DNA of 48,886 nucleotides from Thermoplasmatota archaeon (GTDB lineage: Archaea; Thermoplasmatota; E2; UBA202; JdFR-43), in NCBI GenBank assembly GCA_029258955.1, contig JAPDJT010000044.1:1-48886 (forward strand). Reading direction: 5' to 3'. Made by a program: the position numbers and the translations under genes. A model generated the notes under the pieces. That model was not told the DNA's origin. It did no database searches and worked only from the letters and a program-made list of their open reading frames with translations. This document shows positions 16,669-24,588 of this stretch, one piece after another (within the stretch, counting starts at the first letter, position 1; each line of letters starts with the position of its first letter).

Positions 16669-18756
16669 ATGAAATTTGATTATAAAACAATGGCTATTTC
16701 GAGCTTGGAAAGCTTAATGGAAAAATGGGAAAGATTCTTCCAAGAATATTGTAAAGATAAAATTGAAAGTGCAGCTTTGCTTTATCCGGAGAAAAAAAGC
16801 TTAGTTTTAGATTATTGGGATATTGATAAATATGATGCTGAACTCGGAGAATATTTATTGGAAAAGCCTTATACAGCCATTTTCACTGCTGAGGAAGCTT
16901 TAAAAAGAATAGATGTTGCTGGTGAGGCTCCACCTTTGCATTTCAGAGTTAAAAATTTGCCAGAAACAAGAAAAATAGAGATTAGGGATTTAAGAGCAAT
17001 ACACTTGGGAAAATTTATTTCTGTCAGTGGACTAGTTAAAAAAGTTACAGAAGTCCGCCCCAAATTGCAAGATGCTGCCTTCCAATGTAGGAGATGTGGA
17101 GCTATAATAAAAGTTCCTCAGGAAGAAAATGTGCTTACTGAGCCAGCAGAATGTTATGCTGACCAAGGAGGATGTGGAAGAAAATCCTCATTTAAACTTT
17201 TAACAGATAAATCAGAATTCATTGACTCTCAAAAAATTGAATTGCAAGAGAGTCCAGAAGGGTTAAGAGGAGGAGCCCAACCAATGCGCTTGGTTATATA
17301 TCTTGAAGATGATTTGGTTGGAGATGTTGTTCCAGGAGATAGAATAACTGTAAATGGGATTTTGAGGGTGCAGGCAAGGAGAACAGGCAAATTAAAGCTT
17401 ACAGAATTTAATAAAGTAATGGATGCTGTAAGCATAGAAATTAAGGATCAGGCATTTGAAGAAATTGCAATAAGTGAGGAAGATGAAAAGAAAATTAAGG
17501 AAGTGAGCAAAGACCCAATGCTATATGAAAAGATAAGAAATTCTATTGCCCCTACTATCTATGGCTTGGAAATGGAAAAAGAAGCTCTGGCTTTACAGCT
17601 TTTTGGAGGGGTTCCTAAAACAATGCCAGATGGAACCAGAATAAGAGGAGATATTCATATTCTGCTTGTTGGCGACCCAGGCACAGCAAAAAGCCAATTA
17701 TTGCGATACATCTCCCAATTAGCCCCCCGTAGCATTTACACATCTGGCAAATCAAGCAGTGCAGCAGGTTTAACCGCTTCAGCAGTGAGAAGCGATGAAT
17801 TTGGTGAAGGTAGATGGACCTTGGAAGCTGGTGCATTAGTTTTGGCGGATATGGGTATAGCATGCGTTGATGAACTTGATAAAATGTCTCCAAAAGATAG
17901 AGATGCTTTACATCAAGCTATGGAACAGCAGGAAATAAGTATTGCGAAAGCTGGAATAAATGCAACTTTAAAATCAAGGTGTGCTTTGTTGGGAGCAGCA
18001 AATCCCAAATTTGGAAGATTTGATGAATATGCTCCAATAGCAGACCAAATAAACATACCACCAGCATTGCTTTCAAGATTTGATTTGATATTTCCATTAA
18101 CAGATAAGCCAGATAGGGAAAAAGATGAAGCTTTAGCAACCCATATTTTAGAAGTGCATAAATATGGAGAGATGCTAAGTCATGAAAAGGGTTTGGAAAT
18201 AGATAAAATAAAGCCTGTTTTTGACCCAGAATTTTTGAGGAAATATATAGCATATGCAAAAAGAAACGTTTTTCCCGTGCTTACTGAAGAAGCAATGGAG
18301 AAAATAAGGGAATATTATGTTGAAATGAGAGCAAGAGCTAAGGAAACAGTTCCATTTACTCCTCGTCAGCTTGAAGCATTTGTAAGGATTGCTGAGGCGT
18401 CAGCAAGGATGCGGCTTTCAAATGTTGTTACTGCTGAAGATGCGGAGAGAGCAATAAAAATTGTTGAATATTATCTAAGGAAAGTGGGGATAGAAAGGGA
18501 GATGGGAGAGTTCAACATAGATATAATAACTACTGGAATAACCAAAACACAAAAAGATAAAATGAGGATAATAACAGATATAATAAGGGAGATATGTAAA
18601 GAAACAGATGCACCAGCCCCCTTGGAAGAGATTGTTGCAAGGGCAGAGGATGAAGGCATAGATAAGGCAACAGTTGAAAAATTAATTAGCAAAATGAGAA
18701 AGGAGGGAATAATATTTGAGCCCAAACACGGAAAATTCAGACTCACCAGCGAATAA
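16669..18756 (+). CDS. mcm: Replicative DNA helicase MCM
   Basis: MCM forms the hexameric 3'-5' helicase of the archaeal replisome. From ATG 16669 the protein has 695 residues: an N-terminal helical A-domain, a zinc-binding OB fold (CRRC near 140, then ECYADQGGCGRK), and the AAA+ core. The core carries Walker A GDPGTAKS near 334, Walker B CVDELDKM near 400, sensor 1 AANPKFGRF and the Arg finger LLSRFDLIF. A C-terminal winged helix starts at about 630. No intein is present, although mcm genes of archaea often carry one. The reading frame extends upstream to 16528, but that part is a translated repeat. The next gene starts inside its 3' end. Confidence 0.95.
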   Translation: MKFDYKTMAISSLESLMEKWERFFQEYCKDKIESAALLYPEKKSLVLDYWDIDKYDAELGEYLLEKPYTAIFTAEEALKRIDVAGEAPPLHFRVKNLPETRKIEIRDLRAIHLGKFISVSGLVKKVTEVRPKLQDAAFQCRRCGAIIKVPQEENVLTEPAECYADQGGCGRKSSFKLLTDKSEFIDSQKIELQESPEGLRGGAQPMRLVIYLEDDLVGDVVPGDRITVNGILRVQARRTGKLKLTEFNKVMDAVSIEIKDQAFEEIAISEEDEKKIKEVSKDPMLYEKIRNSIAPTIYGLEMEKEALALQLFGGVPKTMPDGTRIRGDIHILLVGDPGTAKSQLLRYISQLAPRSIYTSGKSSSAAGLTASAVRSDEFGEGRWTLEAGALVLADMGIACVDELDKMSPKDRDALHQAMEQQEISIAKAGINATLKSRCALLGAANPKFGRFDEYAPIADQINIPPALLSRFDLIFPLTDKPDREKDEALATHILEVHKYGEMLSHEKGLEIDKIKPVFDPEFLRKYIAYAKRNVFPVLTEEAMEKIREYYVEMRARAKETVPFTPRQLEAFVRIAEASARMRLSNVVTAEDAERAIKIVEYYLRKVGIEREMGEFNIDIITTGITKTQKDKMRIITDIIREICKETDAPAPLEEIVARAEDEGIDKATVEKLISKMRKEGIIFEPKHGKFRLTSE

Positions 18757-19048
18757 AATTTATATTAAGGTTTATACTGTGCAAAATGAGGTATTGGTTG
18801 CAGCTTGTGATGCAGAGCTTATAGGAAAAACTTTAAAAGAAGGAGAAATAGAGTTTCATGTTTCAAAAGAATTTTATGCTGACGTGCTTGGTGATGAAGA
18901 ATTGCTTAAAAAGCATTTAGCAAATGCAACAATAGCAAATTTGGTTGGGCATAGAGCTGTTAAATGTGGAATTGAGGTGGGCATCATTGATAAAGAAAAT
19001 GTTATAAAGATTGCTGGCATACCACATGCTCAGTTTGCTTTACTATGA
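18716..19048 (+). CDS. DUF424 family protein
   Basis: A 110-residue protein of an archaeal family of unknown function, recognised by the YIKVYTVQNEVLVAACD start, the ELIGKTLKEG segment, and IANLVGHRAVKCG near the end. The start is TTG at 18716, placed 8 nt after a GGAGGG Shine-Dalgarno (18702-18707) inside the mcm coding region, so it overlaps mcm by 41 bp. The family core begins at about residue 15, so the first residues may be a lineage-specific tail. The last base pairs overlap the nmd3 ATG (ATGA). Its constant company with translation genes suggests an RNA- or ribosome-related role, which is only an inference. Confidence 0.8.
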   Translation: MSPNTENSDSPANKIYIKVYTVQNEVLVAACDAELIGKTLKEGEIEFHVSKEFYADVLGDEELLKKHLANATIANLVGHRAVKCGIEVGIIDKENVIKIAGIPHAQFALL

Positions 19049-19995
19049 TTTGTGTTGAATGTGGAAAGGAAGGAAAGACATATGAAGGCTTGTGCATAGA
19101 TTGCTATTTGAAAAAGAAAAAGTTGATAGAAATGCCTGAAAAAGTAGAAGTAGTTTATTGCAGAAATTGCCCTGCTTATAGGCTAGGAAATAAATGGATG
19201 AAGGGAAATTTAAAGGAAGATTTGAAGGAATATATAAAACAGCAAATAGAAGCGAAATTCCCTTTTCAATTTGAATTTGATTTTGAAAGCGGTAAAATAA
19301 CATGCATACTTGAGTTTGAAGGAAGAAAAATAAAGAAAGAAAAGTATATTGAAATTGTTGAAAAAGAAAGGCTTTGCGATAAATGTTCATTACAAAAAGG
19401 AGGATATTTTGAAGCAATTTTGCAAATAAGAGGAGCAAATGAAAAGGATATGAAGGATATTGACAAACTAATAAGGAGAAGAATTTCAGAAAGAGATACT
19501 TTTTTGCTAAAAAAAGAGGAAGTTAAAGGAGGAAGAGATTATTATATAGGGAATAAGAAGGTGGCATCGAAAATAGCTAGGGAAATTAAAGAAAAATATG
19601 ATGCGGAGCTTAGCATTTCCTCTTCATTAGTTGGAATGAAAGATGGAAAAAGGATTTACAGAGATACATATGGTATAAGGCTTGTAGAATATAAAGGCAA
19701 GTTTGTAAAAATTGATGATAAGTTATATAGAATTGTTTCAGCAGGTAAAAAAATTGAGCTTGAGGGAATGGATGGAGAAAAAAGATATATTTATAAAGAT
19801 GATTTGAGGAAAGCTGTTGAATTGGATTTGAAAGAAAGAGAAGCTATTGTATTGCATGAAGACGAGAAAGGACTATACATTATGGATACGGAAAGTTATA
19901 AAACAGCCTTTGTAAATAAACCAAAAAATTGGAAGGGAAAAAGGAAAATAAAAATTGTAGAATATGAAGGAAAATTCTATGCGGTGGGAGAATGA
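19045..19995 (+). CDS. Nmd3-like ribosome biogenesis protein
   Basis: The 316-residue protein resembles the conserved core of eukaryotic Nmd3, the 60S subunit export adaptor. In archaea, which have no nucleus, it is thought to act in large-subunit maturation or dissociation. The zinc-binding N-terminus has CVECGK, CIDC, CRNC and CDKC pairs (residues 3-120), followed by alpha-beta and SH3/OB-like parts (YRDTYGIRLVEYKGKFVKI). The ATG overlaps the DUF424 stop and its own stop overlaps the HAD gene start, both as ATGA, so translation is coupled across the operon. Confidence 0.85.
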   Translation: MICVECGKEGKTYEGLCIDCYLKKKKLIEMPEKVEVVYCRNCPAYRLGNKWMKGNLKEDLKEYIKQQIEAKFPFQFEFDFESGKITCILEFEGRKIKKEKYIEIVEKERLCDKCSLQKGGYFEAILQIRGANEKDMKDIDKLIRRRISERDTFLLKKEEVKGGRDYYIGNKKVASKIAREIKEKYDAELSISSSLVGMKDGKRIYRDTYGIRLVEYKGKFVKIDDKLYRIVSAGKKIELEGMDGEKRYIYKDDLRKAVELDLKEREAIVLHEDEKGLYIMDTESYKTAFVNKPKNWKGKRKIKIVEYEGKFYAVGE

Positions 19996-20648
19996 TTATA
20001 TCATTTGATTTAGATGGAACATTAGTAAAGATGGATTATGTTGATGCTGTATGGCTTGAGAAAATTCCTGAATTGTATGCAGAAAAATATAAGCTGAGCT
20101 ATGAAGATGCAAGAAGAAAAGTTGAGGAAGAATATTTAAAAATTGGACCAGAAAGATTAGAATGGTATGACATTCATTACTGGATAAGAAAATTTAAGCT
20201 GGATATAGATTGGAAAAATTTACTTATGAGTTGTATAGATAAGCTGGAGATGTATCCAGAGGTAAAAGAAGTTTTAGAAAGCTTAGGAAAAGAAAACGAA
20301 CTCATTATAATTTCAAATGCTGCAAATGAATTTATAGAAATAGAAATGGAAGTATTAGGGCTGAAAAAATATTTTTCTCATGTATTTTCAGCAGTAAGCA
20401 ATTTCAAAAAAACAAAGAAAGACAAAGAGATATACGAGTTAGTTTGCAAGGAAATGGGAATAGATAAAAACAAGCTTATTCATGTTGGGGATAACTATGA
20501 ATTTGATTATCTGGCGGCGAAGCAAGCAGGCATAAAAGCATTTTATCTGGATAGGAAGGGCAACATGAACGGAAGCTTTGTTGTAAGAGATTTAAAAGAA
20601 TTTGAAGAAAAAATAAGGAATATGAAAAACTTTAGAAGCAATTTTTGA
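19992..20648 (+). CDS. HAD-superfamily hydrolase
   Basis: A 218-residue haloacid-dehalogenase-type phosphatase. Motif I is FDLDGTLV with nucleophile Asp6, motif II is IIISNAA, the Lys of motif III lies in SNFKKTKKDKE, and motif IV is HVGDNYEFDYLAAKQAG. A helical cap sits between residues 15 and 85. Substrate unknown; small phosphoesters are typical. It is last in the mcm-DUF424-nmd3 operon with a 4-bp overlap. Confidence 0.88.
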   Translation: MIISFDLDGTLVKMDYVDAVWLEKIPELYAEKYKLSYEDARRKVEEEYLKIGPERLEWYDIHYWIRKFKLDIDWKNLLMSCIDKLEMYPEVKEVLESLGKENELIIISNAANEFIEIEMEVLGLKKYFSHVFSAVSNFKKTKKDKEIYELVCKEMGIDKNKLIHVGDNYEFDYLAAKQAGIKAFYLDRKGNMNGSFVVRDLKEFEEKIRNMKNFRSNF

Positions 20649-20694
20649 AATTAATCATCTTGGGAGATGAAGAATGAAGATAATGGCGGAATAG

Positions 20695-21153
20695 TTAAAT
20701 TTTTTTCACCATTCTTATCCATACTCCAAATTTATCCGTTGCTTTGTAGCCCAGTTTCTCATAAAATTTTCTAGCTACATGATTTTCTTCACCAACCCAT
20801 AACTCAATTATTTTGTGCCCTTTGCTTTTCAAATACTCCTCTGCCACCTCCATCAATTTTTTTCCTATTCCTTTACCCTTGTACTCTTCCTTTACGACTA
20901 TTTCATGTATTTCTCCTACATTTTCGTACAATCCATGCCAATTTGAATCGCAAGCAACAAACGCAATTGCCTCACCATTTATTTCTGCCTTAAAAAATCC
21001 ATTTGCATCTCTCTTTGAAAGCCATCTAAAATACCATCTTATATCCTTTTCTCTCCAATATGCATATTTGCCCAACTTTTTATATGCAGATTTATAAACT
21101 TCAACAAATTTATCTAAATCTTTCTTTTCGACGATTTTTATTTTTAAGTCCAT
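20695..21153 (-). CDS. GNAT-family N-acetyltransferase
   Basis: A 152-residue acetyl-CoA-dependent acetyltransferase. The acetyl-CoA-binding motif A reads VVKEEYKGKGIGKKLM with the Q/RxxGxG/A-type loop KGKGIGKK, followed by motif B with ENHVARKFYEKLGY. Substrate unknown; RimI-like N-terminal or small-molecule acetylation are both possible. It is divergent from the M20 peptidase gene with a 32-bp gap holding both promoters. Confidence 0.88.
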   Translation of the reverse strand: MDLKIKIVEKKDLDKFVEVYKSAYKKLGKYAYWREKDIRWYFRWLSKRDANGFFKAEINGEAIAFVACDSNWHGLYENVGEIHEIVVKEEYKGKGIGKKLMEVAEEYLKSKGHKIIELWVGEENHVARKFYEKLGYKATDKFGVWIRMVKKI

Positions 21154-21185
21154 AAACGATTTTATTATAGAAAGGGTTTATAAAT
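21154..21185. promoter_or_regulatory. Overlapping divergent promoters
   Basis: Only 32 bp separate two divergent start codons. TTTATAAA at 21177-21184 (minus) sits about 27 nt before the GNAT ATG, and TTTATTAT at 21160-21167 (plus) sits about 22-25 nt before the M20 ATG. Each TATA box lies at the other gene's start, so both mRNAs would be leaderless and the two polymerases would compete. Confidence 0.5.
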
Positions 21186-22217
21186 ATGCATGCAGAAAAA
21201 ATGCTTATGCAACTTTTGTCAATAGATTCTCCATCAAAAAGTGAAGAAGAAATTGCAAAATTCATTTCAAATTTTATAAGAAATATAGGCTTTGATGTAA
21301 TTATAGATGAAATAGGCAATGTTGTTGTTAAAGGAAATGAAAAAATTGTTGTTGCAACCCACATAGATACAATAAAAAGGAAAATAAAAATTAGAAAAGA
21401 AGGCAATAAAATATATGGCACCGGAGCATGCGATGCAAAAGCAAGCGTTGCATCATTGCTTTTATTTCTTCAGAAGATTAAAAAATTGAATTTTACCATT
21501 GCTTTTTTATGCGATGAAGAAGAGGATGCGAAAGGTTCAGAATCCTTTTTAAAAAGTTGTGATGCCGAGATAGCTGTAATCATGGAGCCAACTTCATTAA
21601 AACTTTGCAACTACCATGCTGGAAATATTGAAGCCATTTTCGAAGTTTATGGAGAAGAAATGCATGGCTCATTCTGCAGTAAAAATGCAATTGAGAATGC
21701 AATAGAAATGTTCCATAAAATAAAAAAGTTAAATTGCTGGAAAAAGGGAAAATATTTTGATAGCTGTATAACATTGCATGAGATAATTTGTGAAAATCCA
21801 TTTTATCTGAATCCAAAAGTATGTAAAGGAAGATTAGAAGCAAGGATTTTGGCGGAGCAATCTGCAAAAAAAGTTGCAAAAGAAATTGAAAATGTAGCTA
21901 AAGAATATGGCAAAGTGGAATTTAAAGAAATATGGAATGGTTTTGAAGTCAATGAAAAGGAGGAAATTATTAAAATCTGTAAAGATGCAATAGAAAAAGC
22001 GGGCATAAGATTTTCTTTAGACGGTATGCCAAGCTGGACGGATGCAATAAGGTTTAATGAAAAAGGAATAAAATGTGTTGTATTTGGACCAGGAAATTTA
22101 AAAATAGCACATACTGAAAAAGAATACATAGATTTGAAAGAAATTGAAATGGCTACAAATTTCCTATTTAACTTGAATGAAATATTAGATGGCTACCATC
22201 ACAGCTTTCAGCTTTGA
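21186..22217 (+). CDS. M20-family metallopeptidase/deacylase (ArgE/DapE/LysK-like)
   Basis: A 343-residue di-zinc amidohydrolase. Metal and catalytic residues are His59 and Asp61 (ATHIDT), bridging Asp83 (GACDAK), general base Glu111 and metal Glu112 (DEEED), Glu near 134 (MEPTS), and the C-terminal His in IAHTEKEY. Its closest look is to archaeal LysK/ArgE-type enzymes that remove an acyl or LysW carrier from lysine or ornithine, but no lysW, lysX or arg gene lies nearby, so an aminoacylase or peptidase role is equally possible. Its 3' end overlaps the convergent radical SAM gene by 50 bp. Confidence 0.85.
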   Translation: MHAEKMLMQLLSIDSPSKSEEEIAKFISNFIRNIGFDVIIDEIGNVVVKGNEKIVVATHIDTIKRKIKIRKEGNKIYGTGACDAKASVASLLLFLQKIKKLNFTIAFLCDEEEDAKGSESFLKSCDAEIAVIMEPTSLKLCNYHAGNIEAIFEVYGEEMHGSFCSKNAIENAIEMFHKIKKLNCWKKGKYFDSCITLHEIICENPFYLNPKVCKGRLEARILAEQSAKKVAKEIENVAKEYGKVEFKEIWNGFEVNEKEEIIKICKDAIEKAGIRFSLDGMPSWTDAIRFNEKGIKCVVFGPGNLKIAHTEKEYIDLKEIEMATNFLFNLNEILDGYHHSFQL

Positions 22218-22995
22218 ACTTATATCCTTCCCTGCAAGCTGCAAATGATATGCCATATTTATTACAGGCTTTTTCAACTCTCCTTAAATAATTAAATCTT
22301 TGTTCTCTTGGCAAATAAAAGGAATTTCCCTTTCTCTCCCATTTAAAAGAATCTATATCCATAACTTTCCTTAGCCTTTTCATTGAATCATTTCTTGGTT
22401 TTATGGTGGAAGTAACAACATGCTTTACATAAGGGGCTACAGTATCAATTATTTCTTCCAGTTCTTCATCATTTATTCCGGGAATAATTGGGTCGAGTCT
22501 TATTGAGCAAGGGATATTTTCTTCATGGAGTATTTCTAAAGCCTTTATTCTTTTTTCTGGTGGCGGCGCATTTGGTTCAATAAGCTTTGCTTTCTTTGCT
22601 TCCAATGTTGTTATTGTAATACTTACTGAAGCCTTCATCTCCTTCAAAATATCAGCATCTCTTGCTACCAAATCAGATTTTGTTATGATTAGTATCGGAA
22701 TTCCTTTTTCCTTAAAAAACTGGAGGCATTTTCTTGTAATTTTTAAATTTTTTTCCTCTGGTGTATAGGCATCGCTACTGTTTGCCATGCTTATAAATGT
22801 GTCAACTTTATGGATTTCTTTCCTTAATCTTTTGAATAAATCTTTTTTAACTCTCGCCTTAAAAGCATTTGGAATATAGGAAGTTATGTAGCAGTAAATG
22901 CATGCATGTGAGCAACCTGTATAAGGACTAAATGAATATTTTTTTGGGCAAGTACACAATTTGCCTTTCCAAGGGTCAAATGGTGTGATGAGCAC
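22168..22995 (-). CDS. Radical SAM protein, SPL-like
   Basis: A 275-residue radical S-adenosylmethionine enzyme. The cluster-binding motif is Cys28, Cys32, Cys35 in TGCSHACIYCY, preceded by a further CTC pair (14 and 16). The SANSSDAYTPEE-type segment (MANSSDAYTPEE) and LITKSDLVARD are typical of the COG1533 group, which includes spore photoproduct lyase homologues and archaeal proteins of unknown substrate. A TATATA at 23013-23023 precedes the ATG by about 25 nt. The protein ends CDGSHLIFHSS inside the M20 gene region. Confidence 0.85.
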   Translation of the reverse strand: MLITPFDPWKGKLCTCPKKYSFSPYTGCSHACIYCYITSYIPNAFKARVKKDLFKRLRKEIHKVDTFISMANSSDAYTPEEKNLKITRKCLQFFKEKGIPILIITKSDLVARDADILKEMKASVSITITTLEAKKAKLIEPNAPPPEKRIKALEILHEENIPCSIRLDPIIPGINDEELEEIIDTVAPYVKHVVTSTIKPRNDSMKRLRKVMDIDSFKWERKGNSFYLPREQRFNYLRRVEKACNKYGISFAACREGYKFKAESCDGSHLIFHSS

Positions 22996-23065
22996 AATTT
23001 AAAATCTTTTTAGCTATATATTTTCCTAATGCAAAATGGAGATGATTTTGTTTCACAGAATTTGG

Positions 23066-23136
23066 GGTGTGTTGAATAAATGAATAAATTGTTGCCGTTG
23101 GCTATTATCACATTGGGAGGATATGCCCATAACACC
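23066..23136 (-). repeat. MITE-like repeat copy (inverted)
   Basis: GGTGTGTTGAATAAATGAAT, then AAATTGTTGCCGTTGGCTAT and GGATATGCCCATAACA, is nearly identical to the reverse complement of 29753-29833. It lies between the radical SAM promoter and the IS110 relic in the 462-bp gap 22996-23457. Confidence 0.7.
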
Positions 23137-23155
23137 TATGTAAAGCCCGCCTGTT

Positions 23156-23351
23156 TTATATGCAGTTTTTAATTTTATCGCTTTTAATTTTTGCATCAGC
23201 TATAGCTCTTGTTCTTAATGGATGTGCCACTAAAACTTCATAGCCTTCTTTTACTAAAGCATCTACAATGTAGCTATAGTTTGTAGATGCTTCAATAGCT
23301 ACTTTTACATTCTTTAGTCCATATATGCACATCCATACCTGCATACAACAT
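23156..23351 (-). pseudogene. IS110-type (DEDD) transposase fragment
   Basis: From ATG 23351 the minus strand reads MLYAGMDVH, the typical IS110 start carrying the first catalytic Asp. It then changes frame into VKVAIEASTNYSYIVDAL and VAHPLRTRAIADAKIKSDKI, the second acid (Glu) and the K-x-DK-I segment of the same RNase-H-like DEDD domain. About 40 codons between these parts are deleted and the Tnp C-terminal domain is gone. The fragment is therefore inactive. Confidence 0.75.
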
Positions 23352-23355
23352 TTTA

Positions 23356-23384
23356 CCGCCTCCTTTATGCTTACATGGAGGCGG
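23356..23384 (-). promoter_or_regulatory. GC-rich hairpin hiding the IS110 Shine-Dalgarno
   Basis: On the minus strand CCGCCTCC pairs with GGAGGCGG (8 bp, all but one G-C) across a 13-nt loop. GGAGG of the 3' arm is the Shine-Dalgarno, 7 nt before ATG 23351. IS110 elements also carry their bridge RNA in the non-coding end next to the gene, so this stem might alternatively be a remnant of that RNA. Confidence 0.6.
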
Positions 23385-23457
23385 GCTTTAACATGTCATC
23401 AAACCCTAAAATTGAAAAAACTTAAATTCTTACCAAGCTTTTTAAATAGGTGATATC

Positions 23458-24192
23458 GTGAAATATAAAATTACTGGAGATAATCTGCAAATTGTAACAA
23501 TAGAGTTAGAGCCAGGAGAGAAGGTATATGCTGAAGCTGGTTCAATGGTTTATATGAGCCCAAATATAAAGATGGAGGCGAAGGCAAGAGGAGGATTACT
23601 TAAAGCGATAGGAAGAAAATTCGCTGGAGAAACATTCTTTTTAACAGAATTTACATCTTCTGGAGGAAAGGGATTCGTTGGCTTTGCTGGAAATGCTCCA
23701 GGTACAATAATGCCTTTGGAGATAGATAGCGGAAAAGAATTTATTGTGCAAAAAGACGCTTTTCTCTGTGCTGAAGATGGGGTTGATTTAAGCATTGCTT
23801 TTCAGAAAAGACTTGGAGCTATTTTCTTTGGAGGAGAAGGATTTATTCTAGAAAGATTAAGTGGCAAAGGAATGGCATTTATTCATGCATGTGGTGATTT
23901 TATTGAAATGGAATTAAAGGAAGGAGAAAGTATTAAGGTTGATACTGGAAGTGTTGTAGGATGGGAAGCAAGCGTTGATTATGATATCCAACGTGTTAAA
24001 GGAATAAAGACTATTTTCTTTGGAGGGGAAGGTTTATTCTTAACGACTTTAAGAGGACCAGGAAAAATAATTTTGCAATCAATGACTTTGCATAATTTGG
24101 CAATGGCTCTTGCTCCTTTCTTGCCAACGCAACAAACTTCAGGAAGAAGTGGAATATTAGGTACTTTCTTAGATGAAACATTGGGAAGATGA
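23458..24192 (+). CDS. AIM24/TIGR00266 family protein
   Basis: A 244-residue beta-barrel-like protein of the AIM24 family. Two pseudo-repeats carry the signatures VYAEAGSMVYMSPNIKME and GKGFVGFAGNAPGTIMP in the first half, then FFGGEGFILERLSGKG and FFGGEGLFLTTLRGPG. The biochemical function is not known; the mitochondrial homologue affects inner-membrane structure, and bacterial ones accompany stress and membrane genes. The GTG start follows AGGTGAT. The stop overlaps the start of a small membrane protein gene (ATGA), so the two are cotranslated. Confidence 0.9.
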   Translation: MKYKITGDNLQIVTIELEPGEKVYAEAGSMVYMSPNIKMEAKARGGLLKAIGRKFAGETFFLTEFTSSGGKGFVGFAGNAPGTIMPLEIDSGKEFIVQKDAFLCAEDGVDLSIAFQKRLGAIFFGGEGFILERLSGKGMAFIHACGDFIEMELKEGESIKVDTGSVVGWEASVDYDIQRVKGIKTIFFGGEGLFLTTLRGPGKIILQSMTLHNLAMALAPFLPTQQTSGRSGILGTFLDETLGR

Positions 24193-24389
24193 ATATAGCA
24201 AAATTTGCTGCCCTTATCCTTTTTCTTTATCTTTTTTCTGCTATAATATCTTATATGATAAAAATGACAGGAATTTTTGCATGGATTAATATTTTCTTCT
24301 TAAGTTTAGTAATTTTTGCCATTCTTTTCATCATTTTTATATTTATCTTAGCAATTGTGTATGCCATTATAAAAAAAGCCAGAGATTGA
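24189..24389 (+). CDS. Small two-helix membrane protein, 66 aa
   Basis: The protein is almost entirely two hydrophobic helices, about residues 4-24 (FAALILFLYLFSAIISYMI) and 30-60, with a basic KKARD tail. No family recognised. Because its ATG overlaps the TGA of the AIM24-like gene, it is likely made in step with that protein and could anchor it to the membrane; this is an inference from gene order. The following 200 bp (24390-24588) hold only the tgtA promoter and a weak TGTAGT/ACTACA stem-loop near 24515-24534. Confidence 0.7.
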   Translation: MNIAKFAALILFLYLFSAIISYMIKMTGIFAWINIFFLSLVIFAILFIIFIFILAIVYAIIKKARD

Positions 24390-24560
24390 AGAGGGGAATT
24401 ATAGTATAGACAAGATAAGAGGAAAGAAGAAATGAAATGATGTATATGAATAATTGGGATTGGTAGTCCATTTATTAAAAATTATATCTTATGCTATCAG
24501 AAATTTCGCAGGATTGTAGTTGCATAATCACTACAGTAATTTCTTCTATATTTCCCAAAA

Positions 24561-24568
24561 TTTATAAT
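24561..24568 (+). promoter_or_regulatory. TATA box of tgtA
   Basis: TTTATAAT lies 21-28 nt before ATG 24589, so the transcript is probably leaderless; no Shine-Dalgarno is visible. Confidence 0.5.
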
Positions 24569-24588
24569 CTCTTCCTCTATCTTTCCTA

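Larger units (their letters stand above)
23141..23390 (-). mobile_element. IS110-family relic bounded by 12-bp inverted repeats
   Basis: TAAAGCCCGCCT (23141-23152) and AGGCGGGCTTTA (23379-23390) are perfect inverted repeats and bound the remnant transposase. The unit is about 250 bp, GC-richer at its ends than the neighbourhood, and may be a non-autonomous deletion derivative of an IS110/IS1111-type element. Terminal or subterminal inverted repeats are a known feature of the IS1111 subgroup. Confidence 0.6.

Noticed and set aside
24390-24588. Possible small RNA or tRNA before tgtA
   Set aside because: No cloverleaf and no complete C and D boxes; only a 6-bp stem near 24515-24534.
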